Origin: Gammaproteobacteria bacterium
Lineage (GTDB): Bacteria; Pseudomonadota; Gammaproteobacteria; SZUA-229
Reading direction: 5' to 3'
Assembly: GCA_011321985.1 (NCBI GenBank)
Contig: DROB01000322.1
Location: 1-6,276, forward strand
DNA length: 6,276 bases
How positions within the stretch are numbered: the first letter of the stretch is position 1; every line of letters starts with the position of its first letter. Positions 1 through 6,276 of the stretch are shown here, piece by piece. The notes beneath the pieces were generated by a model. It was not told the origin of the DNA. It saw nothing but the letters and a program-made list of their open reading frames with translations, and ran no database searches. The position numbers were made by a program, and so were the translations under genes.

Positions 1-1157
1 AGACCTGACAGAGGAGCAGCGACCACGCCTATCGCCCAACCACTCAAAAAAATGGTGCCCAGTACATCAGGGTCAGGATGCAGTGGTGCGATCCAGACAC
101 CAAGCGTGGCGATACTGATAACGGGATGAATACCCACCACGGCAAGGACCACGATCAATAGCAGCAGCATGACAGCGAGTTGAAAGGAAAATTCGAGGTT
201 TGGTGAAAGAGCATCAAATGACTGGAACAGAGTGCTTAATCCGACAGCCAGAACACCCGCAGATAAAAATAGTGCCAGTTCGCCTGACATCTTGGGCAGC
301 TGTTCAAGAGTATGACGACGCAATGCTCTTGTCGCATCCTCAGGATCTCGCAGCATACTGATCAGCACGGTTATCAATAGTGATAACCCGGCAACGATTA
401 ATATCACAGAGAAATCCGGCTTAAACTGGTGCACGACCAATACGCAAAAAACCAGCAGAGCTGGCACCCATAAGGCAGAAAAATGTACGGGATATCCCTG
501 GTACTGTTTTATCTCTTCATCCGAGCACCGATAAAATTCTCTCGCCGTGTATGCCAGAGCTACGAATACCAGCGGTATTCCCTGTAATACCAGTGTCGTC
601 AAAGATGCTCCCGGGGCATACGTTAATGCGACACCCATGGCTGCGAAAAAAGGTGACCAGAAAGCGGCGGCACTGAATGCACGCATCAATGGGACGACGG
701 TTACCCGATTTAGCTGTTGCTTCTGTTGCAGACGCTCTGTCACGATCAACAGTGCTGACAAGTTGATCACAGAGGAAAACAGGTGGGTCCCGATCAGGGT
801 GGGTAAAAAAGCAGCCCGTCCCGTTGGTAGAATCTGTGACTCATCATCCGAGGGCAGTGTTACCAGCCGCAGATAACTAACACCTGCCAGCAATGCCAGC
901 AGACTATCGTTCTTACTGATGAGAGCCATGATATCGGTGTCTATACCACGTGACCAGCCCCAGTACATACACAACAGGCCGATGCTGATCAGTGTCATCG
1001 CCTGTATGCGCTGGAGCATAACCAGCGCAGGTAGCAGAACAAACATCGCCAGCCAGGCAAGTGTCCCCGCTAACCAGGGTGGGACTTGAGGAATGATCAT
1101 ATGAGCGATGGCACTCAATATCATTCCCAACAGTAAAAGACCAGAAAATGAAGTCAT
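1..1157 (-). CDS. polytopic inner-membrane protein, possible ion/organic-acid transporter (partial)
   Basis: A frame open for 385 codons from ATG at 1157 to the left edge, where it continues out of the window. The translation (MTSFSGLLLLGMILSAIAHM at the start) is strongly hydrophobic, with about nine or ten membrane-spanning stretches, roughly at 5-22, 28-48, 53-68, 84-98, 120-140, 160-180, 186-203, 227-244, 250-268, 292-312 and 325-358. Charged loops lie around 141-152, 205-222 and 270-290. The blocks AFSAAAFWSPFFAAMG at 160-175 and VVGIHPVISIATLG at 340-353 occur in the two halves and recall the paired re-entrant regions of the ion-transporter superfamily, which carries organic acids and ions. 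I cannot name the family. The gene starts 27 nt after the reductase stop, in the same reading frame, with no clear ribosome binding site, suggesting coupled translation. No other in-frame start exists between that stop and this ATG. Confidence 0.75.
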   Translation of the reverse strand, partial: MTSFSGLLLLGMILSAIAHMIIPQVPPWLAGTLAWLAMFVLLPALVMLQRIQAMTLISIGLLCMYWGWSRGIDTDIMALISKNDSLLALLAGVSYLRLVTLPSDDESQILPTGRAAFLPTLIGTHLFSSVINLSALLIVTERLQQKQQLNRVTVVPLMRAFSAAAFWSPFFAAMGVALTYAPGASLTTLVLQGIPLVFVALAYTAREFYRCSDEEIKQYQGYPVHFSALWVPALLVFCVLVVHQFKPDFSVILIVAGLSLLITVLISMLRDPEDATRALRRHTLEQLPKMSGELALFLSAGVLAVGLSTLFQSFDALSPNLEFSFQLAVMLLLLIVVLAVVGIHPVISIATLGVWIAPLHPDPDVLGTIFLSGWAIGVVAAPLSG

Positions 1158-1162
1158 CGCAT
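1154..1162 (-). other. two-codon ORF (ATG CGA TGA) overlapping the membrane-protein start
   Basis: The transcribed strand reads ATGCGATGACT. The first ATG (1162-1160) gives Met-Arg-stop, and its TGA overlaps the ATG (1157-1155) of the membrane-protein gene. Such a minimal frame could hand terminating ribosomes to the real start, which lacks a visible Shine-Dalgarno site. It may equally be chance. Confidence 0.2.
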
Positions 1163-1184
1163 ATGTCTGTATAAAGCGTCGATA

Positions 1185-2165
1185 TCAATCAGCTGTTGTT
1201 ATCCGATGTTTTAACAGCGCATAAACCGTCTGTGTATAAGGTGAAGACTTTCCCTGTTGTATATTGCGCTGTAATACTGCACCACTTATGGCATCGACTT
1301 CAAGTTGCCGCCCTTTTTCGAAATCGACCAGCATCGAGGTTTTGATCGCATCAAAATTGCGGATCAATTCAAACATTTCATCAACTTCCTGTTCGGTCAG
1401 AGTCTCATCGTCGAATGCAGCAGCCTTCGCTGTCTCACGCATCATCTCCAATACCAGGGGAGCGAAGTCTGGATGGTGGCTGAGTGTTCGGGTATCCATG
1501 CCCGTCAGAGCAGATAAGGGATTAACACCATTATTGATGATCAGTTTTTTCCACAGTTCATGGCGTATATTATTTACCTTCCTCGTCGGTATCTGTGCCT
1601 GTTCAAACACATCGACCAGTAACTCAAGTCGTTTACCATAACGTTTATCCGAAGCACTACCGGCACCCGGCCAGGCACCGAGAACAACTTGTGATACCCC
1701 TGTCGCCTCGACCGTACCAGGGCACACGATATGCCCACCGATACGGACAGCAAGCCCCCCGATAACGACATCAGCACCAAGGGCATCAACCAGCTGGCCT
1801 TCATTATCGACACCGTTCTGTAGAGAAACGACAGCCGTTTTCTGCCCTGTCTCATCGAACCACCGATGTAAGTCAAGCGCGACTTCATGTGTCGCCGTTG
1901 CTTTTATACAGACGATAAGCGCATCAAAATCTGATGGCTGGGTATTTCTGAGCAGGTGCTTCAGGTCACAGGCATCAATGGCATCATCGAAGCCAAAGTC
2001 TGGATGTCTCATTCTCAAGCCTTGTCGCTGGAGTGCAGCAAGATGCTCTCCCCTGGCGATAAACGTTACCTCATTACCATTTGCAAGCAGTCGTGCGCCA
2101 TAATAACAGCCGATCCCCCCCGCACCGAGGATGACCAGCTTCATCTTTTTTCCTGTTTTACTCAT
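1185..2165 (-). CDS. ketopantoate reductase family (PanE/ApbA) 2-oxoacid dehydrogenase
   Basis: A 326-residue cytoplasmic NAD(P)H-dependent enzyme. The family's type reaction is reduction of 2-dehydropantoate to pantoate for coenzyme A synthesis. Visible features: Rossmann glycine loop GAGGIG at 14-19, QNGVDNE with the conserved Asn at 117, and the C-terminal helical domain with HELWKKLIINNGVNPLSALT at 202-221, where Lys207 aligns with the catalytic Lys of E. coli PanE. TSMLVDFEKGRQLEVDAISG at 276-295 carries the substrate-site Ser277 and Glu289. Length is normal to slightly long. Family members usually begin right at MKxxxLGAG, which matches Met8 (ATG at 2144, giving 319 residues) and has its own good AGGA site, so that start is a serious alternative. 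Many ApbA paralogues in operons act on other 2-oxoacids. Placement after the HAD/kinase gene rather than beside panB or panC argues against assuming true PanE, so no symbol is given. Confidence 0.85.
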   Translation of the reverse strand: MSKTGKKMKLVILGAGGIGCYYGARLLANGNEVTFIARGEHLAALQRQGLRMRHPDFGFDDAIDACDLKHLLRNTQPSDFDALIVCIKATATHEVALDLHRWFDETGQKTAVVSLQNGVDNEGQLVDALGADVVIGGLAVRIGGHIVCPGTVEATGVSQVVLGAWPGAGSASDKRYGKRLELLVDVFEQAQIPTRKVNNIRHELWKKLIINNGVNPLSALTGMDTRTLSHHPDFAPLVLEMMRETAKAAAFDDETLTEQEVDEMFELIRNFDAIKTSMLVDFEKGRQLEVDAISGAVLQRNIQQGKSSPYTQTVYALLKHRITTAD

Positions 2166-2171
2166 GTGAGC

Positions 2172-4640
2172 TCATCCTTGTGTGGTCGCCTGCATGACAA
2201 CATTATGGACCTCCCAGGTGGTACGTTCCTGTAATTTTTTATGAGTATTTTCTCGAATATCATCTTCGACATACAGGCCACGATCAGCTATCGCATCATT
2301 GACTCGACCGAGAACTTTTTTAAACACTTTTTTGACAGAGTCACTATTATCAACGATAAACGTATCACTTCTCTTTGCCATCATCACCAGCCGGTCATGG
2401 TTTCGTCTTATCGCCGAGAACTGTTCCCAGTAATGATCGGCACCGCCACGTTCGACACCGGTTTCACTACGTGTACCCAGTCGCTCATAGTGTAATTCTT
2501 TATCAGCAACACGGGCCACCACCCATACGATGTTCGCTTTTTCAAAATAGGTTTCGGGTAGGGTGCCCGGTATCAATGCCACACCATCGATCACCGCAGA
2601 GATGTTCTCATCGATCAGACGTTTGATATTACCGATGACACCGACCATGGTCATCAATGAATGTGCATAAAACCAGTCATCGGTATCCTGATCAAATGAT
2701 GAACCGTAGACTTCGGGGAATAGCTGCTCGGCACCTTGTTGGCCAAGCAAAAAAGTAATGGTCTCACGGATCACCGATCTCGAAGCAACATCAGATGAGA
2801 AACCGGTTGGTATACCCAGAACTTTTGATATATGACGTGATATCGTCGATTTACCGACACCTGAGGTTCCAGCGATAAGGACGATCGTCGGCTTATCCAG
2901 ATCCTTCAGGTGTGGAAATTTCACTATGCGTGAGATCAGCCAGCGAAAATACTCACATACATCACCCGCTGCATCAGTAGCACTGTCTATTACCAGCTCA
3001 TCTGTGGCAATGAGATGCTGTTCCAGTATCGTACCCTGTTTCCATTTGTGCAGACATTTGAAATAACTGTCGACCAGCTCATCTATCTGCACATCCCAGT
3101 TATCCAGCAGCACGTGTTTACGTTGCATCTCCAGCGGCTTATCTGTGATATCAGAGAGTTCTATCAATCTCTGTATAGCTTCATGTAGATCAGCTATATC
3201 TTTTGCCCTGCCCAGTTTTTTAGATGTCCGTTTTTCATTCAGCTCCAGATGATCGACTAACAATAGCCGGATAAGGTTACTTATCTCAGGTAGCAGATGC
3301 CGTTTGACCTGTTCTTTGATAGATGCCTTTTCTGTTTCAGCAGGGTGTCGCCCGAGTAGCTCCAGCACTATCTTGCGTGCATTATCGTAATGGTAATCCT
3401 CTAGCGAGGCCAGTCTCGTCACTAGCTCATACTGTGTGTTTTTAACTTTCAACAGGCGTTTCCGCGTTTTTTTAAAGACATCACCATACTTGAGATAGAT
3501 TTCGGTGAGCAGATAAGTGGGAATCTTTTTACCTGTTTCATCATGCCACGGTGAAATACGATGAGCATGTTTTTTCTCGGCATCGATCTTGTTACTGATG
3601 CGTCGAGCCAGTGCATCACCTGGCAGATCTTTGATGATATCGGCCCAGCTCATACCCTGGCCGAGTTTATCGCTAAGCGCATCCATCCAGTACTGATTCA
3701 CTTCAACACCTGCGCCTCCGTTTATAACGCCTTTATCCCTCTTTTTACCCACCGACAGGACGGTCAGGTTATCTATTCCTGTTACCGGGTTATCATTGCC
3801 ACCTTCATATAATTCATTACCGACAAACAGTGCTGTATCGACAGACAGTTCCTGACTCTTTAACAGGTCTTTAACCGCTCGCCCTTTATCATTACACATC
3901 AGGACCAGTTTGATACCTCGCGTTGCATGCGGATAAGGCATATGTATACCATAATCACCCAAATCACGCAGGTGATCATACCCGGAAAGTTTTTCACGGA
4001 TAAAATCATTGATAAGGTTACGTACCCGAGTCTCGCCTTTACCTCTATAATATTGCACCGATATATCACCCAGCATCATCCAGCTTAATGCCCCCCCTCT
4101 ATAATAGGTCTCTGCTCTCTCAGGGTCAAAACCCGCATGTTTCAATCGGCTTTCCATCTGATCGACCAGGCAGGGTAAATCTCTATAGCGTGAACTGTGT
4201 ATAATTCGCTGCGCAGTCGTGATACGTTGGTTGATCTCTTTTTCCTCGTCACTGTCCCTCTCATATTGTGCCTTCAGAGCGTCCATGTAACGTTCAGCCC
4301 CTAATAGTACCAATGCCTGTGCGTCACTGAAGTTCCTCTGAAAACTTTCCGGTGAATGCCACTTCTCCAGTCCTGAAACATAATAACTTTTAATCCCTCC
4401 TTCACCACCGTAATAAATAACATGACTCAACACATCCTGTGGCAGGCGGAATAATAATCTTGAACCCATCTTGTTCAAGGCTACGCCACTCACTGGTACC
4501 CATACTATGTCGTGTGCTTTTAGACATCGGATAAAATCCGTCAGTTTATCGATCCATTCATCATCAGGGTAAATGCCCGAACGGATGAGCGTATCATCGA
4601 TATCGGTTAACCATGCGCCGGAATATCTGGTATTAAACAT
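2172..4640 (-). CDS. HAD phosphatase-like / 2-phosphoglycerate kinase-like fusion protein
   Basis: An 822-residue protein without signal peptide or membrane segments, so cytoplasmic. Residues 1-310 look like a HAD hydrolase of the sucrose/mannosyl-3-phosphoglycerate phosphatase type: motif I DIDDT at 13-17, motif II VPVSG at 48-52, motif III Lys in RGIK at 241-244, and motif IV region FVGNELYEGGNDNP at 272-285, with a cap domain likely between about 80 and 235. Residues about 340-580 are charged and mostly helical, with no domain I recognise. Residues about 583-785 are a P-loop kinase: Walker A GTSGVGKST at 591-599, SSDVASRSVIRET at 615-627 and VIDGVALIPG at 683-692, a pattern like the D-x-x-R and EGVHLxPG motifs of 2-phosphoglycerate kinase. 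That family makes 2,3-diphosphoglycerate in methanogens, but the substrate here is unknown. The gene begins 34 nt after prpD behind only a weak GAGA site, and its stop lies 6 nt before the reductase gene. Domain calls are firm; function is not. Zeta-toxin-like or gluconate-kinase-like P-loop proteins are less good alternatives for the C-terminus. Confidence 0.8.
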   Translation of the reverse strand: MFNTRYSGAWLTDIDDTLIRSGIYPDDEWIDKLTDFIRCLKAHDIVWVPVSGVALNKMGSRLLFRLPQDVLSHVIYYGGEGGIKSYYVSGLEKWHSPESFQRNFSDAQALVLLGAERYMDALKAQYERDSDEEKEINQRITTAQRIIHSSRYRDLPCLVDQMESRLKHAGFDPERAETYYRGGALSWMMLGDISVQYYRGKGETRVRNLINDFIREKLSGYDHLRDLGDYGIHMPYPHATRGIKLVLMCNDKGRAVKDLLKSQELSVDTALFVGNELYEGGNDNPVTGIDNLTVLSVGKKRDKGVINGGAGVEVNQYWMDALSDKLGQGMSWADIIKDLPGDALARRISNKIDAEKKHAHRISPWHDETGKKIPTYLLTEIYLKYGDVFKKTRKRLLKVKNTQYELVTRLASLEDYHYDNARKIVLELLGRHPAETEKASIKEQVKRHLLPEISNLIRLLLVDHLELNEKRTSKKLGRAKDIADLHEAIQRLIELSDITDKPLEMQRKHVLLDNWDVQIDELVDSYFKCLHKWKQGTILEQHLIATDELVIDSATDAAGDVCEYFRWLISRIVKFPHLKDLDKPTIVLIAGTSGVGKSTISRHISKVLGIPTGFSSDVASRSVIRETITFLLGQQGAEQLFPEVYGSSFDQDTDDWFYAHSLMTMVGVIGNIKRLIDENISAVIDGVALIPGTLPETYFEKANIVWVVARVADKELHYERLGTRSETGVERGGADHYWEQFSAIRRNHDRLVMMAKRSDTFIVDNSDSVKKVFKKVLGRVNDAIADRGLYVEDDIRENTHKKLQERTTWEVHNVVMQATTQG
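2175..2179 (-). promoter_or_regulatory. ribosome binding site for the reductase gene, inside the end of the upstream gene
   Basis: AAGGA lies in the last two sense codons of the HAD/kinase gene, 9 nt before the ATG at 2165. A second site, AGGA at 2151-2154, lies 6 nt before an in-frame ATG at 2144. Either could set the start; the placement suggests translation coupled to the fusion gene. Confidence 0.5.
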
Positions 4641-4674
4641 ATTTTTCTCTATAACCTGTCGATGACAATGAACA

Positions 4675-6126
4675 TCACAGGGCCAGCAGTGACATCATTT
4701 CATCGACCGCTGTATTTTCAAACAGCACCTGGTCTTTACACAGGGAGAGGATGGACGTACTTTTCTCATCTGACAGGCACCCACGAAGACAAGCCTCGAA
4801 TTTTTCTTTTAATACCGGAATACCTTCATCACGGCGACGACGATGACCGATCGGGTAATCCACTGAGACCCGGGAAGTACTGCTACCGTCTTTAAATGAG
4901 ATGGTGATCGCATTTCCGATGGCGCGTTTATCCGGATCAAGATAGTCCCGGGTAAATCGTTTATTCTCGGACACCTGCATCACATTACGTAAGCTGTCGA
5001 TATGTGGGTCCTGTGCTACAGTATCTTCATAATCTTCTGCACTCAGTGCGCCTTTCAACAGACCGATGGCGACCATATACTGAAGACAATGATCACGATC
5101 AGCCGGGTTATCCAGAACTCCTGTCTTATTGATGATCCGATCAGCGGATTCCTGTGTCTCTATTATTATTGTTTCAATTAGATCCAGCCGGTCTCTGACC
5201 TCAGGGTGCAATAAAATAGCTGCTTCTACCGCTGTCTGCGCATGAAATTCTGCTGGGAAACTGATCTTGAAAAGAATATTTTCCATGACATACGTCTGGT
5301 AACCCTGCTTGAATGACAATGCCTTACCTTCAAACAGGACATCCTGAAAACCCCAGGTCGGCGCTGTTACTGCTGTGGGATAACCCATTTCACCTCGCTC
5401 GGCCATCAGCGCCAGAAACAGGCCACGGGCACTGGCATCACCGGCGGCCCAGGATTTACGGGACCCGGTATTGGGTGCATGACGATAGGTGCGAAGAGAA
5501 GAGCCATCGAGCCAGGCATGGGAAACGGCATTGAGTGCCTGCTCACGATCACAACCCAGCATCATTGCGGCAACTGCCGTCGAGGCGATGCGTACCAGCA
5601 TCACATGATCCAGGCCGACCTGATTAAAACTATTCTCCAGTGCGATCACACCCTGTACTTCGTGCGCTTTTATCATCGCAAGCAGGACATCTTTCATCTT
5701 CAGAGAGGGTTCGCCCCGAGCACGAAGCTTTCTTGACTGGTAATCAGCCAACGCCAGAATGGCACCGAGGTTATCTGAAGGATGCCCCCATTCCGCCGCC
5801 AGCCAGGTATCGTTAAAATCGAGCCAGCGTACCATCGCGCCAATATTCCATGCGGCACGTACCGGGTCCAGTTGGTAGGAAGTACCGGGAACGCGCGCAC
5901 CACCTTGCATCTCAGCACCCTCGACTACGGGCCCTAACATCTTTGTACAGGCAGGAAAGTCCAGTGCCAGCAAGCCACAACCGATGGTATCCATCCAGCA
6001 ATAGCGTGCCGTTTCCATCGCCTCCAGTGAAACGCTGACATCATAACCCATCACATAATCGACGATGTCCTGTATGACACCATCATAAGCCCGGCGACTG
6101 GCATCCAGAACTACAGCTTTACTCAT
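4675..6126 (-). CDS. prpD: 2-methylcitrate dehydratase PrpD
   Basis: Cytoplasmic enzyme of the methylcitrate cycle that removes water from 2-methylcitrate to give 2-methyl-cis-aconitate, allowing propionyl-CoA to be converted to pyruvate and succinate. The protein has 483 residues, the length I recall for E. coli PrpD, and belongs to the MmgE/PrpD family, which needs no iron-sulfur cluster. Family landmarks seen: LDPVRAAWNIGAMVRWLDFN at about 86-105, DTWLAAEWGHPSDNLG at 106-121, IKAHEVQG at 152-159, LENSFNQVGLDH at 163-174, TYRHAPNTGSRKSWAAGD at 213-230, FPAEFHAQTAVEAA at 290-303, and near the C-terminus NPADRDHCLQYMVAI and YPIGHRRRR. The Asp, His and Lys residues of these blocks are all present, so it looks intact and active. 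It follows prpC by 81 nt and precedes the HAD/kinase fusion by 34 nt. Using prpD rather than acnD/prpF is the E. coli/Salmonella-type route. The start has a good ribosome binding site. Confidence 0.96.
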   Translation of the reverse strand: MSKAVVLDASRRAYDGVIQDIVDYVMGYDVSVSLEAMETARYCWMDTIGCGLLALDFPACTKMLGPVVEGAEMQGGARVPGTSYQLDPVRAAWNIGAMVRWLDFNDTWLAAEWGHPSDNLGAILALADYQSRKLRARGEPSLKMKDVLLAMIKAHEVQGVIALENSFNQVGLDHVMLVRIASTAVAAMMLGCDREQALNAVSHAWLDGSSLRTYRHAPNTGSRKSWAAGDASARGLFLALMAERGEMGYPTAVTAPTWGFQDVLFEGKALSFKQGYQTYVMENILFKISFPAEFHAQTAVEAAILLHPEVRDRLDLIETIIIETQESADRIINKTGVLDNPADRDHCLQYMVAIGLLKGALSAEDYEDTVAQDPHIDSLRNVMQVSENKRFTRDYLDPDKRAIGNAITISFKDGSSTSRVSVDYPIGHRRRRDEGIPVLKEKFEACLRGCLSDEKSTSILSLCKDQVLFENTAVDEMMSLLAL

Positions 6127-6133
6127 TGAGTTT

Positions 6134-6139
6134 ACCTCG
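6134..6139 (-). promoter_or_regulatory. ribosome binding site of prpD
   Basis: The transcribed strand reads CGAGGT followed by 7 nt and then the prpD ATG at 6126. The purine-rich core and spacing fit a Shine-Dalgarno site and support this start over internal ATGs. Confidence 0.6.
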
Positions 6140-6145
6140 GTATAT

Positions 6146-6167
6146 TTTTTACATCAGCGGGTAAAAA
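6146..6167 (-). repeat. AU-rich hairpin in the prpC-prpD gap
   Basis: A 7-bp perfect inverted repeat, TTTTTAC and GTAAAAA, surrounds an 8-base loop (CCGCTGAT on the transcribed strand). With a one-base bulge the stem can extend by two more A-U pairs. It sits just upstream of the prpD ribosome binding site. The stem is weak, with only one G-C pair, and no clean U-run follows it, so it is not a convincing terminator. It could affect processing or stability of the prpC-prpD message, or be chance in an AT-rich spacer. Confidence 0.25.
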
Positions 6168-6211
6168 TAGTTTTCATTATCCTGTTCTGTTCGTACATAA
6201 CCGTCCTTCAT
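6149..6211 (-). CDS. possible 20-codon small ORF between prpC and prpD
   Basis: An ATG at 6211-6209 overlaps the prpC stop in an ATGA arrangement and opens a 20-codon frame, MKDGYVRTEQDNENYFYPLM, ending in TAA at 6151-6149. The ATGA overlap is the usual geometry for translational coupling. Against it, the only purine-rich stretch upstream (AAAAAAGG) ends 2 nt from the ATG, too close for a good ribosome binding site, and so short a frame can arise by chance. I recognise no family. A second, overlapping 14-codon frame starts at 6193 behind a better AAGGA motif, so the two compete as explanations. Treat as a candidate only. Confidence 0.2.
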   Translation of the reverse strand: MKDGYVRTEQDNENYFYPLM

Positions 6212-6276
6212 AGCCTTTTTTCGATACTGACAAATTCAAGATTTTCAGGCCCGTTATAATCTGCACTGGGTCGTAT
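6208..6276 (-). CDS. prpC: 2-methylcitrate synthase, C-terminal end only (partial)
   Basis: Reading leftward from the window edge, an open frame of 22 codons ends in TGA at 6210-6208. It contains RPSADYNGPE and ends in IEKRL. The R-P-x-x-x-Y-x-G-P-E pattern close to the C-terminus is typical of citrate-synthase-family proteins, and the GPE form fits 2-methylcitrate synthase better than ordinary GltA. That enzyme condenses propionyl-CoA with oxaloacetate in the cytoplasm, the first step of the methylcitrate cycle. The prpD gene starts 81 nt downstream on the same strand, which supports the PrpC reading. The rest of the gene, including all catalytic residues, lies outside the window, so the call rests on a short tail plus context. 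A plain citrate synthase is the main alternative. Confidence 0.8.
   Translation of the reverse strand: MRPSADYNGPENLEFVSIEKRL

Noticed and set aside
547..876. 109-codon plus-strand frame
   Set aside because: Antisense to the membrane-protein gene; low-complexity Cys/Arg/Ser composition, no family resemblance and no visible ribosome site.
913..1188. 91-codon minus-strand frame beginning with TTG at the end of the reductase gene
   Set aside because: It lies in another frame over the membrane-protein gene, which stays open for 385 codons and has a strongly hydrophobic, structured translation. The 91-codon product has no recognisable pattern.
1264..1641. 125-codon plus-strand frame
   Set aside because: Antisense to the conserved C-terminal domain of the reductase; Ser-rich composition typical of a shadow of a real gene.
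1574..1888. 104-codon minus-strand frame inside the reductase gene
   Set aside because: Out of frame with the reductase, whose family motifs extend across the same bases.
2172..4640. Zeta-toxin or toxin-antitoxin reading of the P-loop domain
   Set aside because: There is no small antitoxin gene next to it, and the DxxR-like and DGVALIPG motifs fit 2-phosphoglycerate kinase better.
6146..6167. Rho-independent terminator between prpC and prpD
   Set aside because: The stem is almost entirely A-U with one G-C pair and lacks a following U-run, so it is too weak to call a terminator.

Overview
This window is one tightly packed strand of genes, all read right to left (minus strand), from what is most likely a gammaproteobacterium. 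The lineage call rests on a PrpD that, judged from memory of the E. coli protein, is very close in motifs and in its 483-residue length, and on a PrpC-type C-terminus directly upstream. Base composition is moderate. No rRNA, tRNA, CRISPR array, insertion sequence or phage gene is visible. The genus cannot be fixed from the sequence alone.

Layout in transcription order: (1) 6276-6208, the last 22 codons of a citrate-synthase-family protein, best read as 2-methylcitrate synthase (prpC). (2) 6126-4675, complete 2-methylcitrate dehydratase (prpD). (3) 4640-2172, an 822-residue protein joining an N-terminal HAD phosphatase-like domain, a long charged helical middle and a C-terminal P-loop kinase domain resembling 2-phosphoglycerate kinase. 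(4) 2165-1185, a ketopantoate-reductase-family (PanE/ApbA) dehydrogenase. (5) 1157 to the left edge, at least 385 codons of a polytopic membrane protein that runs out of the window. Gaps are 81, 34, 6 and 27 nt and no strong terminator or promoter is seen between genes, so an operon is likely.

The first two genes belong to the methylcitrate cycle for propionyl-CoA disposal: PrpC condenses propionyl-CoA with oxaloacetate and PrpD dehydrates 2-methylcitrate. The next three are not standard prp genes. A two-headed phosphatase/kinase, a 2-oxoacid reductase-like enzyme and a membrane protein, closely spaced, look like a small module that could reduce, phosphorylate/dephosphorylate and transport a small organic acid, or regulate the pathway. 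That connection is inference only; the fusion protein is the least explained and most interesting item in the window.
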